The translations under genes and the position numbers were made by a program. The notes under the pieces were generated by a model. It saw only the letters and a list, made by a program, of their open reading frames with translations, made no database searches and had not been told where the DNA came from. Positions 1-8,039 of a DNA stretch of 64,000 nt are shown in pieces (position 1 is the stretch's first letter; every line of letters begins with the position of its first letter). The DNA lies in the NCBI RefSeq assembly GCF_018343515.1, contig NZ_JAGYPD010000003.1, forward strand, positions 264,116 through 328,115, given 5' to 3'. The DNA is from Bacillus sp. FJAT-50079 (GTDB lineage: Bacteria > Bacillota > Bacilli > Bacillales > Bacillaceae_C).

Positions 1-2
1 TA

Positions 3-266
3 TTCGGCGATAAAGGCGGGGCAGAAATCGAACCGGAATTAGCACTCGTTACAGAGAAAAATGAAACGATTTTAAATGTGACACCGCAAGTGGATCAATT
101 AGGATTCGATTTTGAAAAAGCTTTTACAAATGAAATCGATCATTTTGTTGCATGCTGTCTAGAAGGGAAAGAAACAATTGCCCCTGTGGCTGACGGTGTA
201 CAAGTGATGAAAATGCTTTGCGCTATTTATGAATCTGCACAAACAGGGAAGGAAGTATATTTATAG
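3..266 (+). CDS. Gfo/Idh/MocA family oxidoreductase, C-terminal fragment (5' end outside window)
   Basis: The frame is open from base 3, upstream of a GTG at 78, so this is the last 87 residues of a gene that begins outside the window. The tail (an F-x-NEIDHFVACCLEG helix, then an APVADGVQVMKMLCAIYESAQTGKEVYL-type ending, read in pieces) is typical of the C-terminal end of Gfo/Idh/MocA NAD(P)-dependent sugar dehydrogenases. The substrate cannot be told. It lies 14 bases upstream of the sugar isomerase gene and is probably the head of the same operon. Confidence 0.75.
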   Translation, partial: FGDKGGAEIEPELALVTEKNETILNVTPQVDQLGFDFEKAFTNEIDHFVACCLEGKETIAPVADGVQVMKMLCAIYESAQTGKEVYL

Positions 267-280
267 GAAGGAAGATTCCC

Positions 281-1114
281 GTGAAAATTAGTGTGAGCAT
301 GTACAGCTTAGCAGCGACGCTCAACAAGGAAAATTGGTCGATTATTGATTTTCTTTATTATGCAAAAAGTATTGGACTTGATGGGGTAGAGTTGCTTGAT
401 TTTTATTGGTGTAATCAAGAGCAAGAAATAAAAGAAGTGTTAGCCGCACTAAAAAAGTATCGGTTACACGTTTCGGCGTATGATGTGACGAATAATTTTG
501 TGAAAGGATCGACTGAGGAGCGAGCGGAGGAGGTTGCAAAGGTAGAGGCTGGTATTCAAATCGCAAAACGTTTAGGAACACGGATAGTACGTGTTTTTTG
601 TGGTGATTTACATGATAACTTTACGTATGAGGATGGACGGGATTGGATCGTTGAAGGGTTAAGAAGCTGCGCACGGATGGCGGAGCAAGAACAAATCTAT
701 TTAGCAATTGAAAATCACGGTCTACTTGCCGGAAGAAGTGAGCAAGTGGAGGAAATTATCCATCAAGTGAACAGTCCCTATGTAAAATCTACCTTTGATA
801 CAGGGAATTTTTTACTAGTACATGAGGAACCACAGCATGCATTTGACCGTTTAAAAAATGTCATTGCCCACGTGCATTTTAAGGATTTTAGGGAGAAGCT
901 GCCGAATGAATCTGTAAATGGTTTTCGTTCCACGCATGGGGTGGAATTAATCGGTGCAATTCCTGGTGATGGTCAAGTCGATCTCGCTTATATTGTGAAC
1001 GGATTAAAAAGCAGTGCCTATGATGGCTGGCTTTCGATTGAATATGAGGGGGATGAAGATGCGAAGATGGCCAATGAAGAAGCGGTTAAACGTCTAAGAC
1101 AATTACTTATTTAG
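281..1114 (+). CDS. Sugar phosphate isomerase/epimerase (TIM barrel, AP-endonuclease-2 family)
   Basis: This 277-residue protein has the xylose-isomerase-like TIM-barrel pattern: an N-terminal strand KISVSMYSL, GLDGVELLDFYW, then the metal-ligand segments LAIENHG, STFDTGNFLL, HVHFKDF and LSIEYEGDED near the C-terminus. The conserved E, D, H and E residues would hold a divalent metal for isomerising or epimerising a ketose, and related enzymes also act on 3-keto-glycosides. The GTG start at 281 follows an AGGAAGGAAG ribosome site. It sits between oxidoreductase genes, so it probably handles a sugar oxidised by them. The substrate is unknown. Confidence 0.85.
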   Translation: MKISVSMYSLAATLNKENWSIIDFLYYAKSIGLDGVELLDFYWCNQEQEIKEVLAALKKYRLHVSAYDVTNNFVKGSTEERAEEVAKVEAGIQIAKRLGTRIVRVFCGDLHDNFTYEDGRDWIVEGLRSCARMAEQEQIYLAIENHGLLAGRSEQVEEIIHQVNSPYVKSTFDTGNFLLVHEEPQHAFDRLKNVIAHVHFKDFREKLPNESVNGFRSTHGVELIGAIPGDGQVDLAYIVNGLKSSAYDGWLSIEYEGDEDAKMANEEAVKRLRQLLI

Positions 1115-1128
1115 GTGGAGGTGGAGTT

Positions 1129-1779
1129 GTGCGTAATATTGTTCTTGCTAAGCTAAATAAACTAGATTCGGCTAATTCATTAAAAGAAGGTCTCGGCACA
1201 TACGTATTGCCACTGGATGCAAGAGTTGAATGGAACGAAAATGACCGTGTCTTTATCCCACCGCATTTGCTGAAGACTGCTGATGAGCAATTGTATGTTT
1301 ATTTTGACTTGGAGCAATACCCATTTTTTCAAAAAATAAAGGAAGCAATAAGTGATCGGAAAGGGGTTCTTCGTTTTAGGAGAATGGTCGATGATGACGA
1401 GCGCGAGCACATCATTGCAAATGACTTATTTGTAATTTCCACTGTTTTAGGTGAACTAAGGAAGATTCATATAAAGCGGACGAATCAGTCCATACAACCA
1501 TATCATGTGATCGTCACTGCTCAATTTCACGACCGGGCGATGGCTCATTTGGAATATACGTTTTCTAAAGGGGAGCGAATCGAATTAGAGTGGAGCGGAA
1601 TTAAAAAGATTATTGAGTTCGATAGCGAGGAAATGAGGCCAATTTATCCTAAAGGTTATACATCGCTCCCATTGGGTTATTCAGTAGAATCGATCATCGA
1701 AACAGCACATCAAGTCGATCTCGACCTGCTTTCTAAGCTTAAAGTCTATGCCGAAATGATCGAAGGTGGTGGTCAATGA
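1129..1779 (+). CDS. Unknown protein; looks like a free-standing Gfo/Idh/MocA C-terminal domain
   Basis: I do not recognise a named family for this 216-residue protein. From about residue 55 the layout resembles the substrate domain of Gfo/Idh/MocA dehydrogenases: a YVYFDLEQYP strand, a helix ending at SDRKGVLRFRR, an LFVISTVLGELRKI helix-strand like the usual DLxxxLLGE, and beta strands VIVTAQF, AHLEYTFS and RIELEWSG. The Rossmann nucleotide-binding half is missing (no GxGxxG). The GTG start is preceded by GGTGGAGGTGGAG. The stop overlaps the next start by four bases (ATGA), and the next gene is a complete Gfo/Idh/MocA enzyme, so the two may act together. The domain match is by eye only. Confidence 0.55.
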   Translation: MRNIVLAKLNKLDSANSLKEGLGTYVLPLDARVEWNENDRVFIPPHLLKTADEQLYVYFDLEQYPFFQKIKEAISDRKGVLRFRRMVDDDEREHIIANDLFVISTVLGELRKIHIKRTNQSIQPYHVIVTAQFHDRAMAHLEYTFSKGERIELEWSGIKKIIEFDSEEMRPIYPKGYTSLPLGYSVESIIETAHQVDLDLLSKLKVYAEMIEGGGQ

Positions 1780-2747
1780 TGAAGGTAGGAATGATGAGCT
1801 TTGCGCATATGCATGCATATAGTTATGCGAATGCATTATTAAAGCTGCCGAATGTAGAGCTTGTTGGTATTTTCGATGATGATGTTGCGAGAGGAAGAAA
1901 TGCGGCAGAACAGTTTAAGACGAAACATTATGATCATCAAGCTGCTTTTCTAGCTCAAGAAATGGATGCCGTCATTATTTGCAGTGAAAATAATCGTCAT
2001 AAAGAAATGGTTGTTAACGCCGCTCGAGCTAAAAAACATATTTTATGTGAAAAACCGATCGCAACGACGATTGAGGACGCAGAAGAAATGATTCGAGTTT
2101 GTGAGGACAATCAAGTCGTTTTACAAATTGCTTTTCCTGTAAGGTTTAGCGAGCCGATTCAGCAAGTAAAAAGGCTGATCGATGATGGCGATCTAGGGGA
2201 AATCATTGCTTTTCGCTCAACAAATCGCGGGCAAAATCCTAGCGGTTGGTTTATTGATAAAGCTCAGTCTGGCGGGGGAGCAGTTTTAGATCATACGGTA
2301 CATATGGTTGATATTATGCGCTGGTATATAGGTAAGGAGATTACAGAAGTACACGCGATTGTCGATTCGTTCTTCCATCAAATTGATATTGATGATGCAG
2401 GCATTCTTACATTGGAATTTGAGAATGGAGTTATTGCTTCACATGATGCAAGCTGGTCAAGATTTTCACAATATCCAATCTGGGGAGATGCCACGCTTGA
2501 AGTGATTGGTACGAAGCAAACAATCAAAGTCGATGCTTTTAAAGAACATTTTCGCATGTATAGCGACGGTAATCCGTCTCTTAACTATGTTTTTTACGGG
2601 AATGATATGGATTTTGGACTTATTCAAGATTTTATTGAATGCATCGAACAAAAAAGAGAGCCATCGATCACAGGCTATGATGGATTAAAAGCATTGGAAG
2701 TAGCTTTGGCTGCATATTCGTCATCAAAGGGAGGCGGGGACAGTTAA
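1776..2747 (+). CDS. Gfo/Idh/MocA family NAD(P)-dependent oxidoreductase
   Basis: This is a full-length (323 aa) enzyme. The N-terminal Rossmann half includes GMMSFAHMHAYSY (the usual GxGxxG is degenerate), VELVGIFDDD, MDAVIICSENNRH and the conserved HILCEKPIA motif, whose Lys is catalytic in the family. The C-terminal half has AFPVRFSEPI, GGGAVLDHTVHMVDIMRWYIG (given in part) and the His-x3-Asp pair typical of the substrate site. These enzymes oxidise or reduce sugar hydroxyls at one carbon. The start overlaps the upstream stop as ATGA; a second ATG lies at 1779. Confidence 0.9.
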   Translation: MMKVGMMSFAHMHAYSYANALLKLPNVELVGIFDDDVARGRNAAEQFKTKHYDHQAAFLAQEMDAVIICSENNRHKEMVVNAARAKKHILCEKPIATTIEDAEEMIRVCEDNQVVLQIAFPVRFSEPIQQVKRLIDDGDLGEIIAFRSTNRGQNPSGWFIDKAQSGGGAVLDHTVHMVDIMRWYIGKEITEVHAIVDSFFHQIDIDDAGILTLEFENGVIASHDASWSRFSQYPIWGDATLEVIGTKQTIKVDAFKEHFRMYSDGNPSLNYVFYGNDMDFGLIQDFIECIEQKREPSITGYDGLKALEVALAAYSSSKGGGDS

Positions 2748-2778
2748 AATAATTTATTGGAAAAGTCATCGAACAATT

Positions 2779-4299
2779 ATGTTTGCAGCTGAGGAATTAA
2801 AGAGATTATTACAAAAGGCAGGCTATGAAAGCATCGTTTGTGATCAATCACAGTTTAGTGACATATGTAAGCGGATTATTTTAATTGAACGTGAAGAATA
2901 TCAATTTGAGTTTCCTGATCATGATCGTTTAGAAATTCAGGATGATGGCTTTGCTCTTGTTGAAAAAGGAGAAGATGTTTGGATTATCGGCAATGAAGCT
3001 AGGGCGATTTTATATGGGGTTTATACGTATTGCAGTAAGCGTTTAGGTTATCAATGGTTTGACTTAAATGAGGAGAAGAACGTCAAAGGCAAGCCGCTGG
3101 AAAATGAGATGTACATTCATCAGCCGTTTTTTGCTAGAAGAGGAAATATCATTGAGACGATTAACGACCCTGCATATATTTGCTCACTCATTGATTGGGG
3201 AGTGAAAAACGGACTAAATGAGTTCTTTTTCACTTTTTTCCTATGGGAGGAGATCAAAGCGGAGGTCGTACCTGAGTTAATGAAGCGGGATATTGATGTT
3301 ACATTAGGCGGGCATAGTTTAAGTTTTTTGCTGGCAGATCAGCTCGAACAAAAAGAAAAATTGCAGTTTTTCTCAGGAAATAGCGACCTCCAACATCAAG
3401 TCATTCGGAAAATCGTTCATATTTGTAAAGAAAATGAAGTGGTGACGCGAATATCATTATGGCCGGAAGATATTGGAGTTGATGAAAGGGATGCGAGCGA
3501 TTTTTTATTAACCTATATTCGTTTTACAGAGATGTTGAAAAAGGCGCTCCATGCAAATGGGCTTCAAGTTGAAGTGGAGCATATCGTTTATAATGCCGGT
3601 CTTGCTTGGAATATGTTAGAAAGGGACGAACAAACAGCTGCGTCAAAAGAAGCCGATGTTTTATATGCGTTTTGGGGAAGAGACTACTCGGAACCGCTGC
3701 AATCGGAACGTCTGGAACAGAAAAGGGCGTATAAAGCGTTACAAGATTGGGCGGAGTGCGGCAAGCGAATCACTGTTTTAGAATATTATAGCGATCATTT
3801 TATGTTGAGTGAACTATTTCCGCCATTACTGACACGCATTCATAATGATTTGCAAGCTTATAAAAAATTGAATGTAGATGGTGTGTTAAATTTAATCGTT
3901 CCGATTCATAAAAAGGGAGAAACAGAGGAGCATTACCCGTGGAAGTGGGCTCATCAACTGAATAACTATATGTATGCTCGGCTTAGTTGGGGAATCCCGT
4001 TCACACAAGTAGTTGAGGAATATAAACGTGCCGGGGGAGTCGAATTTTATGAGCAATTATTACAATTAGAACAGCTGATTGCCCCTCATACGAAATGGAA
4101 TATTCCGTTATTTCCGGCACGGGTTATTGATCCAGAAAAAGTAGAATATGCTCCTGATCAGGCAGAAATTATTCAATATTTAGAGGAAGTAAGTTCCGCT
4201 TTATCGAAATTGGCTGTACCCGAACAACTGAGTATGTATGTTTATTTTTTGAGAAAGATAGCGAACAATTACTTTCATAAATGGAGGGAAGTCAAATGA
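2779..4299 (+). CDS. Putative glycoside-hydrolase-like protein with GH67/GH20-type N-terminal domain
   Basis: From the first ATG this is 506 residues. The N-terminus (AAEELKRLLQKAGY, then GFALVEKGEDVWIIG, then ARAILYGVYTYCSKRLGYQWF) has the form of the small alpha/beta domain that precedes the barrel in alpha-glucuronidases (GH67) and hexosaminidase-like (GH20) enzymes. A barrel-like region follows, with the acidic stretch SLWPEDIG and VLYAFWGRDY. The reading frame is open and sensible well upstream of ATG 2779, which has no ribosome site, so the true start is probably a rare codon near 2743-2752. It overlaps the FAD oxidoreductase gene (ATGA). The activity is not established. Confidence 0.65.
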   Translation: MFAAEELKRLLQKAGYESIVCDQSQFSDICKRIILIEREEYQFEFPDHDRLEIQDDGFALVEKGEDVWIIGNEARAILYGVYTYCSKRLGYQWFDLNEEKNVKGKPLENEMYIHQPFFARRGNIIETINDPAYICSLIDWGVKNGLNEFFFTFFLWEEIKAEVVPELMKRDIDVTLGGHSLSFLLADQLEQKEKLQFFSGNSDLQHQVIRKIVHICKENEVVTRISLWPEDIGVDERDASDFLLTYIRFTEMLKKALHANGLQVEVEHIVYNAGLAWNMLERDEQTAASKEADVLYAFWGRDYSEPLQSERLEQKRAYKALQDWAECGKRITVLEYYSDHFMLSELFPPLLTRIHNDLQAYKKLNVDGVLNLIVPIHKKGETEEHYPWKWAHQLNNYMYARLSWGIPFTQVVEEYKRAGGVEFYEQLLQLEQLIAPHTKWNIPLFPARVIDPEKVEYAPDQAEIIQYLEEVSSALSKLAVPEQLSMYVYFLRKIANNYFHKWREVK

Positions 4300-5891
4300 G
4301 TTTTGATCAACTTCATTATTATATTCCTACGAAAAAACCGACTAATCCGAGCGTCGTTGAAAAAGATGCCATTATTTACGGGGGATCACCGGCTGGGATT
4401 ACAGCGGCAATCCAAATTGCACGAATGGGGCTAACGGTAGCAATTGTCGAATTCAGCAACCATATAGGAGGGATGACGGCAAGTGGATTAGGGGCAACGG
4501 ATCTTGGGGCGGAGGCAGCAGTCGGCGGGATTGCAAAGGAATTTTATCAAGAAATCGTCAACTATTATCAAAAAGAAAAGCAATGGACATTTGAACCGAA
4601 GGCAGCAAAAGAAGTCTTTCATAAATGGATCAACGACTACCATATTTCTGTTTATTATCGTCAGCATTTGGATGAAGTTAAGAAGGTCGGTGAAAAAATA
4701 ACCGAGATCGTGATGGAGAACGGCAATACGTTTAAAGGAAGCATTTTTATCGATTGCAGCTATGAAGGGGATTTATTAGCAAAAGCGGGTGTTTCTTATT
4801 TTGTTGGACGAGAATCGAATGCGACATATAAAGAAATTTATAACGGCATTCAATTTGGAAGCCCGCATCATAAGTTTGAAAAATGGATCGATCCATATGT
4901 AATAGAAGGAGATCCATCGAGCGGTTTGCTGCCAGGAATTACAGAAAATGAACCTGAGCAATTAGGTTATCAAGGGCAAGGAGATCGACGGATCCAAGCG
5001 TATAATTTTCGTATTTGTTTAACGAAGGATCCAAATAATCGGGTAGCATTTCCACAACCGCCCAATTATGATGCCGGACGATACGAGTTGCTTTTACGTT
5101 ATATTCGTGCCGGGGTTTGGGATGCAATGAATCTTCATACAATGCTTCCGAATGGGAAATCTGATTTGAATAATTATGGCGGTTTCTCGACGGACAATAT
5201 TGGAATGAATTACGATTGGCCTGAAGGGAGTTATGAACGACGCGAGGAAATTTTTCAAGACCATCTCACATATGATCTCGGGATGCTTTATTTTTTAGCG
5301 AATGATGAGCGTGTGCCGGCAGCTATTCGTGCAGAAGTAAGTGAATGGGGCTTGCCTAAAGATGAGTTTGTAGACACAGGGCATTGGCCGCATCAGTTAT
5401 ATATCCGTGAAGGAAGGCGGATGATTTCCGACTATGTAATGACAGATCATAACTGTTTAGGACAAACAACCGTAAATGATTCGATTGGTTTAGCCTCCTT
5501 TCATATGGATTCCCATCATTGCCGAAGAGTAGTCATTGATGGCAGATGTGTCAATGAGGGAGATGTCCAAGTGGCTGTTGCACCGTTTGCGATTTCTTAT
5601 CGATCAATCCGGCCGCGAGCAGAGGAATGCACGAATTTACTTGTCCCAGTCTGTTTATCAAGTTCACATATCGCCTATGGATCGATCCGAATGGAGCCGG
5701 TCTTTATGATTTTAGGGCAAGCGGCTGGAGCAGCGGCTGCTCTTGCGATTAGCAAGCGAATATCTGTGCAAGAAATAGGCTACGAACAATTGAAAGAAGA
5801 ACTATTGCTCGGTGGTCAAGTGTTAGAGTGGACGAAGGAAATGGAAGATGATCCGATCAAACGAATGGAAGCAACGTTTGGTAAACAATGA
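4296..5891 (+). CDS. FAD-dependent oxidoreductase (PF12831-like)
   Basis: The protein is 531 residues from ATG 4296, chosen over 4281 because GGAGGG lies 7 bases before it and it overlaps the upstream stop as ATGA. The N-terminal dinucleotide-binding motif is GGSPAGITAAIQIARMG, ending in VAIVE about 30 residues on, followed by HIGGMTASGLGATDLG. The C-terminus has the second FAD contact, with SIRMEPVFMILGQAAGAAAA. This family often sits in polysaccharide-use loci. It probably oxidises a sugar or glycoside, feeding the neighbouring Gfo/Idh/MocA enzymes and isomerase. Confidence 0.85.
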   Translation: MSFDQLHYYIPTKKPTNPSVVEKDAIIYGGSPAGITAAIQIARMGLTVAIVEFSNHIGGMTASGLGATDLGAEAAVGGIAKEFYQEIVNYYQKEKQWTFEPKAAKEVFHKWINDYHISVYYRQHLDEVKKVGEKITEIVMENGNTFKGSIFIDCSYEGDLLAKAGVSYFVGRESNATYKEIYNGIQFGSPHHKFEKWIDPYVIEGDPSSGLLPGITENEPEQLGYQGQGDRRIQAYNFRICLTKDPNNRVAFPQPPNYDAGRYELLLRYIRAGVWDAMNLHTMLPNGKSDLNNYGGFSTDNIGMNYDWPEGSYERREEIFQDHLTYDLGMLYFLANDERVPAAIRAEVSEWGLPKDEFVDTGHWPHQLYIREGRRMISDYVMTDHNCLGQTTVNDSIGLASFHMDSHHCRRVVIDGRCVNEGDVQVAVAPFAISYRSIRPRAEECTNLLVPVCLSSSHIAYGSIRMEPVFMILGQAAGAAAALAISKRISVQEIGYEQLKEELLLGGQVLEWTKEMEDDPIKRMEATFGKQ

Positions 5892-5906
5892 TTGGGGGAA
5901 TGTACG

Positions 5907-6854
5907 TTGCAAATCATTGCTTGGGATGTTGAACGATTAGATGGATTGGTAGCACTTTGGAATCAAGAATTAGTATCTGACTTTCCGATGCGCAGCCAGC
6001 TTTTTCAGCAAAATAGTTTTAATGATCATAATGTTTGTTATGATAGCTCGGCGATCGCGATTAATGAAAAAGATGAAGTGATCGGTTTTATCGTAGCGAA
6101 GCGATGGCTGGAACTTATGGAAGATGTCGATATGGACTTGAAAAAAGGCTGGATTCAAGTGCTGTTAATTGATCAAGCATATCGGGGAAAAGGGATCGGC
6201 TCCGCGCTGCTTGAGCATGCGGAAACAAAATTAAAAGCGAAGGGAATCGAGCAAATTCAATTAGGCGGCGATCCATGGCATTATTTCCCGGGTATTCCTG
6301 ATCAGTATAAAGAGGTACAAACATGGGCAGAAAAAAAGGGATATGGAAAAAGAATTGATACGTATGATTTATTGAATAAAACGGATAAGCAGTATCTTTT
6401 GCCTGATGATCCAAATGTGAAATATTCGCTACTTGAAAAAAGTGAAGAAAAACAACTGCTATCTTTCATGCATCGCTGTTTTCCGGGGAGATGGGAGTAT
6501 GAAGCGATGAAATACTTCGAACTGGACGGAAATGGCAGAGAATATGTTGTATTGAAAAAGAATGATCAGATCGTTGGTTTTTGCCGGATCAATGATCGTG
6601 CTTCTCCATTTATCGCACAAAATGTATATTGGGCACCGCTTTTTCAAGAGGAACTCGGCGGTATTGGACCGCTAGGCATCGATGCGAATGAACGAGGTCA
6701 CGGATATGGTTTGGCGATTGTTCAAGCTGCACTCTATTATTTACAGCAACGTCAGATTAACACGATGGTTATAGATTGGACGACTTTTTTAGACTTCTAT
6801 GGGAGATTAGATTTTGAAGCGTGGAAGAAATACGGGATTTATTTAAAGGGATAA
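5907..6854 (+). CDS. Tandem GNAT-family acetyltransferase
   Basis: The sequence holds two GNAT units. The first has IDQAYRGKGIGSALLEHA, with the acetyl-CoA-binding RGKGIG loop. The second has IDANERGHGYGLAIVQAA, with RGHGYG, followed by FYGRLDF, the usual terminal strand. The length of 315 aa fits two fused GNAT domains. I chose TTG 5907 because GGGGGAA lies 7 bases upstream; the frame is also open from TTG 5892, which has no spacing for a ribosome site. It is the last gene before a terminator. The acceptor could be an amino sugar or an antibiotic-like amine, but this is inference. Confidence 0.8.
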   Translation: MQIIAWDVERLDGLVALWNQELVSDFPMRSQLFQQNSFNDHNVCYDSSAIAINEKDEVIGFIVAKRWLELMEDVDMDLKKGWIQVLLIDQAYRGKGIGSALLEHAETKLKAKGIEQIQLGGDPWHYFPGIPDQYKEVQTWAEKKGYGKRIDTYDLLNKTDKQYLLPDDPNVKYSLLEKSEEKQLLSFMHRCFPGRWEYEAMKYFELDGNGREYVVLKKNDQIVGFCRINDRASPFIAQNVYWAPLFQEELGGIGPLGIDANERGHGYGLAIVQAALYYLQQRQINTMVIDWTTFLDFYGRLDFEAWKKYGIYLKG

Positions 6855-6855
6855 T

Positions 6856-6895
6856 AAAAAGCTAGAAGGACATATTCGTCTTTCTAGCTTTTTTT
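6856..6895 (+). terminator. Rho-independent terminator of the first operon
   Basis: Arms AAAAAGCTAGAA and TTCTAGCTTTTT flank a short loop and are followed by a T run. It lies immediately after the GNAT stop codon. Confidence 0.85.
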
Positions 6896-6910
6896 ATGGG
6901 GGAAAAGGGA

Positions 6911-7008
6911 AGTTACGCAATTAATGCTCAAAGTTACGCAATTAAGTCTAAACTTACGCAATTAATGCTCAAACTCACGCAATTATTACCCAAACTGACG
7001 CAATTCCA
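6911..7008. repeat. Five-copy short tandem repeat, core ACGCAATT, period about 21 bp
   Basis: The core ACGCAATT starts at 6915, 6936, 6956, 6977 and 6998, in units such as AGTTACGCAATTAATGCTCA. A related two-copy form (GTGCAATT) occurs near 18617-18650. It is non-coding and lies between a terminator and the next promoter. Confidence 0.8.
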
Positions 7009-7044
7009 TAGGAAAGGGAGAAAAATTCACTAGAATCTCAATTC

Positions 7045-7107
7045 TAATTTTTCTTACATATTTTCTAACATTTGTTTATGTTGTTGTAAGGGGATACATT
7101 ATAAGAT
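7045..7107 (+). promoter_or_regulatory. Probable activator-dependent promoter of the GH43 operon with tandem 21-bp motif and cre-like site
   Basis: Two direct repeats start at 7045 (TAATTTTTCTTACAT) and 7066 (TAACATTTGTTTATG), 21 bases apart. A cre-like TGTAAGGGGATACA (7085-7098) and a TATAAG -10 (7100-7105) follow. There is no good -35, which fits an activator bound next to the polymerase. The same layout occurs at 11558-11620. The likely activator is the YesN-like regulator at 16946-18550; this is inference. Confidence 0.55.
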
Positions 7108-7136
7108 TTATATAAATGAGAGGTGGAGAGGGATCG

Positions 7137-8024
7137 ATGTTAAAAAATGACGATATTCAAATTCGTGATCCATTTATTTTTCCTGATCAAAAGAGTGGGA
7201 AGTATTACTTATTTGGGAGTACGGATAAGAATATTTGGGGAAAAGGGATCGGTTTTGATGTGTATATTGGAACAGATCTTGAAAATTGGGAAGGGCCATT
7301 TCCTGTTTTTCGCCCCAAGACAGATTTTTATTCAGATGAAAACTTTTGGGCGCCAGAGGTTCATGAATATGAAGGGCGTTATTATATGTTTGCGACGTTT
7401 TTACGGAAGGATGGGTATGGCAGGGGGACGGGCATTCTTGTGTCCGACTCATTATTAGGTCCGTTTCTCCCTCATAGTGATGGCCCTGTAACACCAAAAG
7501 AGTGGGAATCGCTTGATGGGACGTTATATATTGATGAAGCTGGAAATCCGTGGATGGTCTTTTGTCATGAATGGGTTCAAGTTGGGGATGGGGAAGTTTG
7601 CGCAGTTCGCCTTTCTAATGATTTACGGGAAGCGATCGGAAATCCTGAATTGCTTTTTCGAGCGTCTGATGCTCCGTGGCCAACTTCGTTTCAGCATCCG
7701 AAAAGAACATCAAAGGAAAATTACGTGACGGACGGAACGTATTTGTTTAAAGCTTCTAATGGGGAGTTGTTAATGCTTTGGGCAAGCTTTGTTGACGATG
7801 TGTATGCCCAAGGAATTTCACGATCACAATCGGGGAAAATTGCCGGACCATGGATTCATGATAAGGAAGCAATTTTTCAAAATGATGGCGGGCACGGAAT
7901 GATTTTTCAAACGTTTGAGGGGGATCTTATGTTGACATTGCATACGCCGAACAAAACACCGTTGGAGAGACCGATATTTATTCCAATTATTGAAAGGAAT
8001 GGAATAGTAAAAATTGCAGAATGA
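7137..8024 (+). CDS. Glycoside hydrolase family 43 protein
   Basis: The protein is 295 aa from ATG 7137, which has GGTGGAGAGGG just upstream; the frame is also open from ATG 7116. The five-bladed beta-propeller pattern of GH43 is visible: IRDPFIF with the catalytic-base Asp, FWAPEVHEYEGRYYMFATF, ESLDGTLYIDEAGNPW with the pKa-modulating Asp, and VTDGTYLFKASNGELLMLW. The last segment matches the form seen in GH43 subgroups with TDG at this site. There is no signal peptide, so it acts in the cytoplasm on imported oligosaccharides. Arabinose- or xylose-type linkages are likely. Confidence 0.88.
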   Translation: MLKNDDIQIRDPFIFPDQKSGKYYLFGSTDKNIWGKGIGFDVYIGTDLENWEGPFPVFRPKTDFYSDENFWAPEVHEYEGRYYMFATFLRKDGYGRGTGILVSDSLLGPFLPHSDGPVTPKEWESLDGTLYIDEAGNPWMVFCHEWVQVGDGEVCAVRLSNDLREAIGNPELLFRASDAPWPTSFQHPKRTSKENYVTDGTYLFKASNGELLMLWASFVDDVYAQGISRSQSGKIAGPWIHDKEAIFQNDGGHGMIFQTFEGDLMLTLHTPNKTPLERPIFIPIIERNGIVKIAE

Positions 8025-8039
8025 GAGGGAATGATTTTA

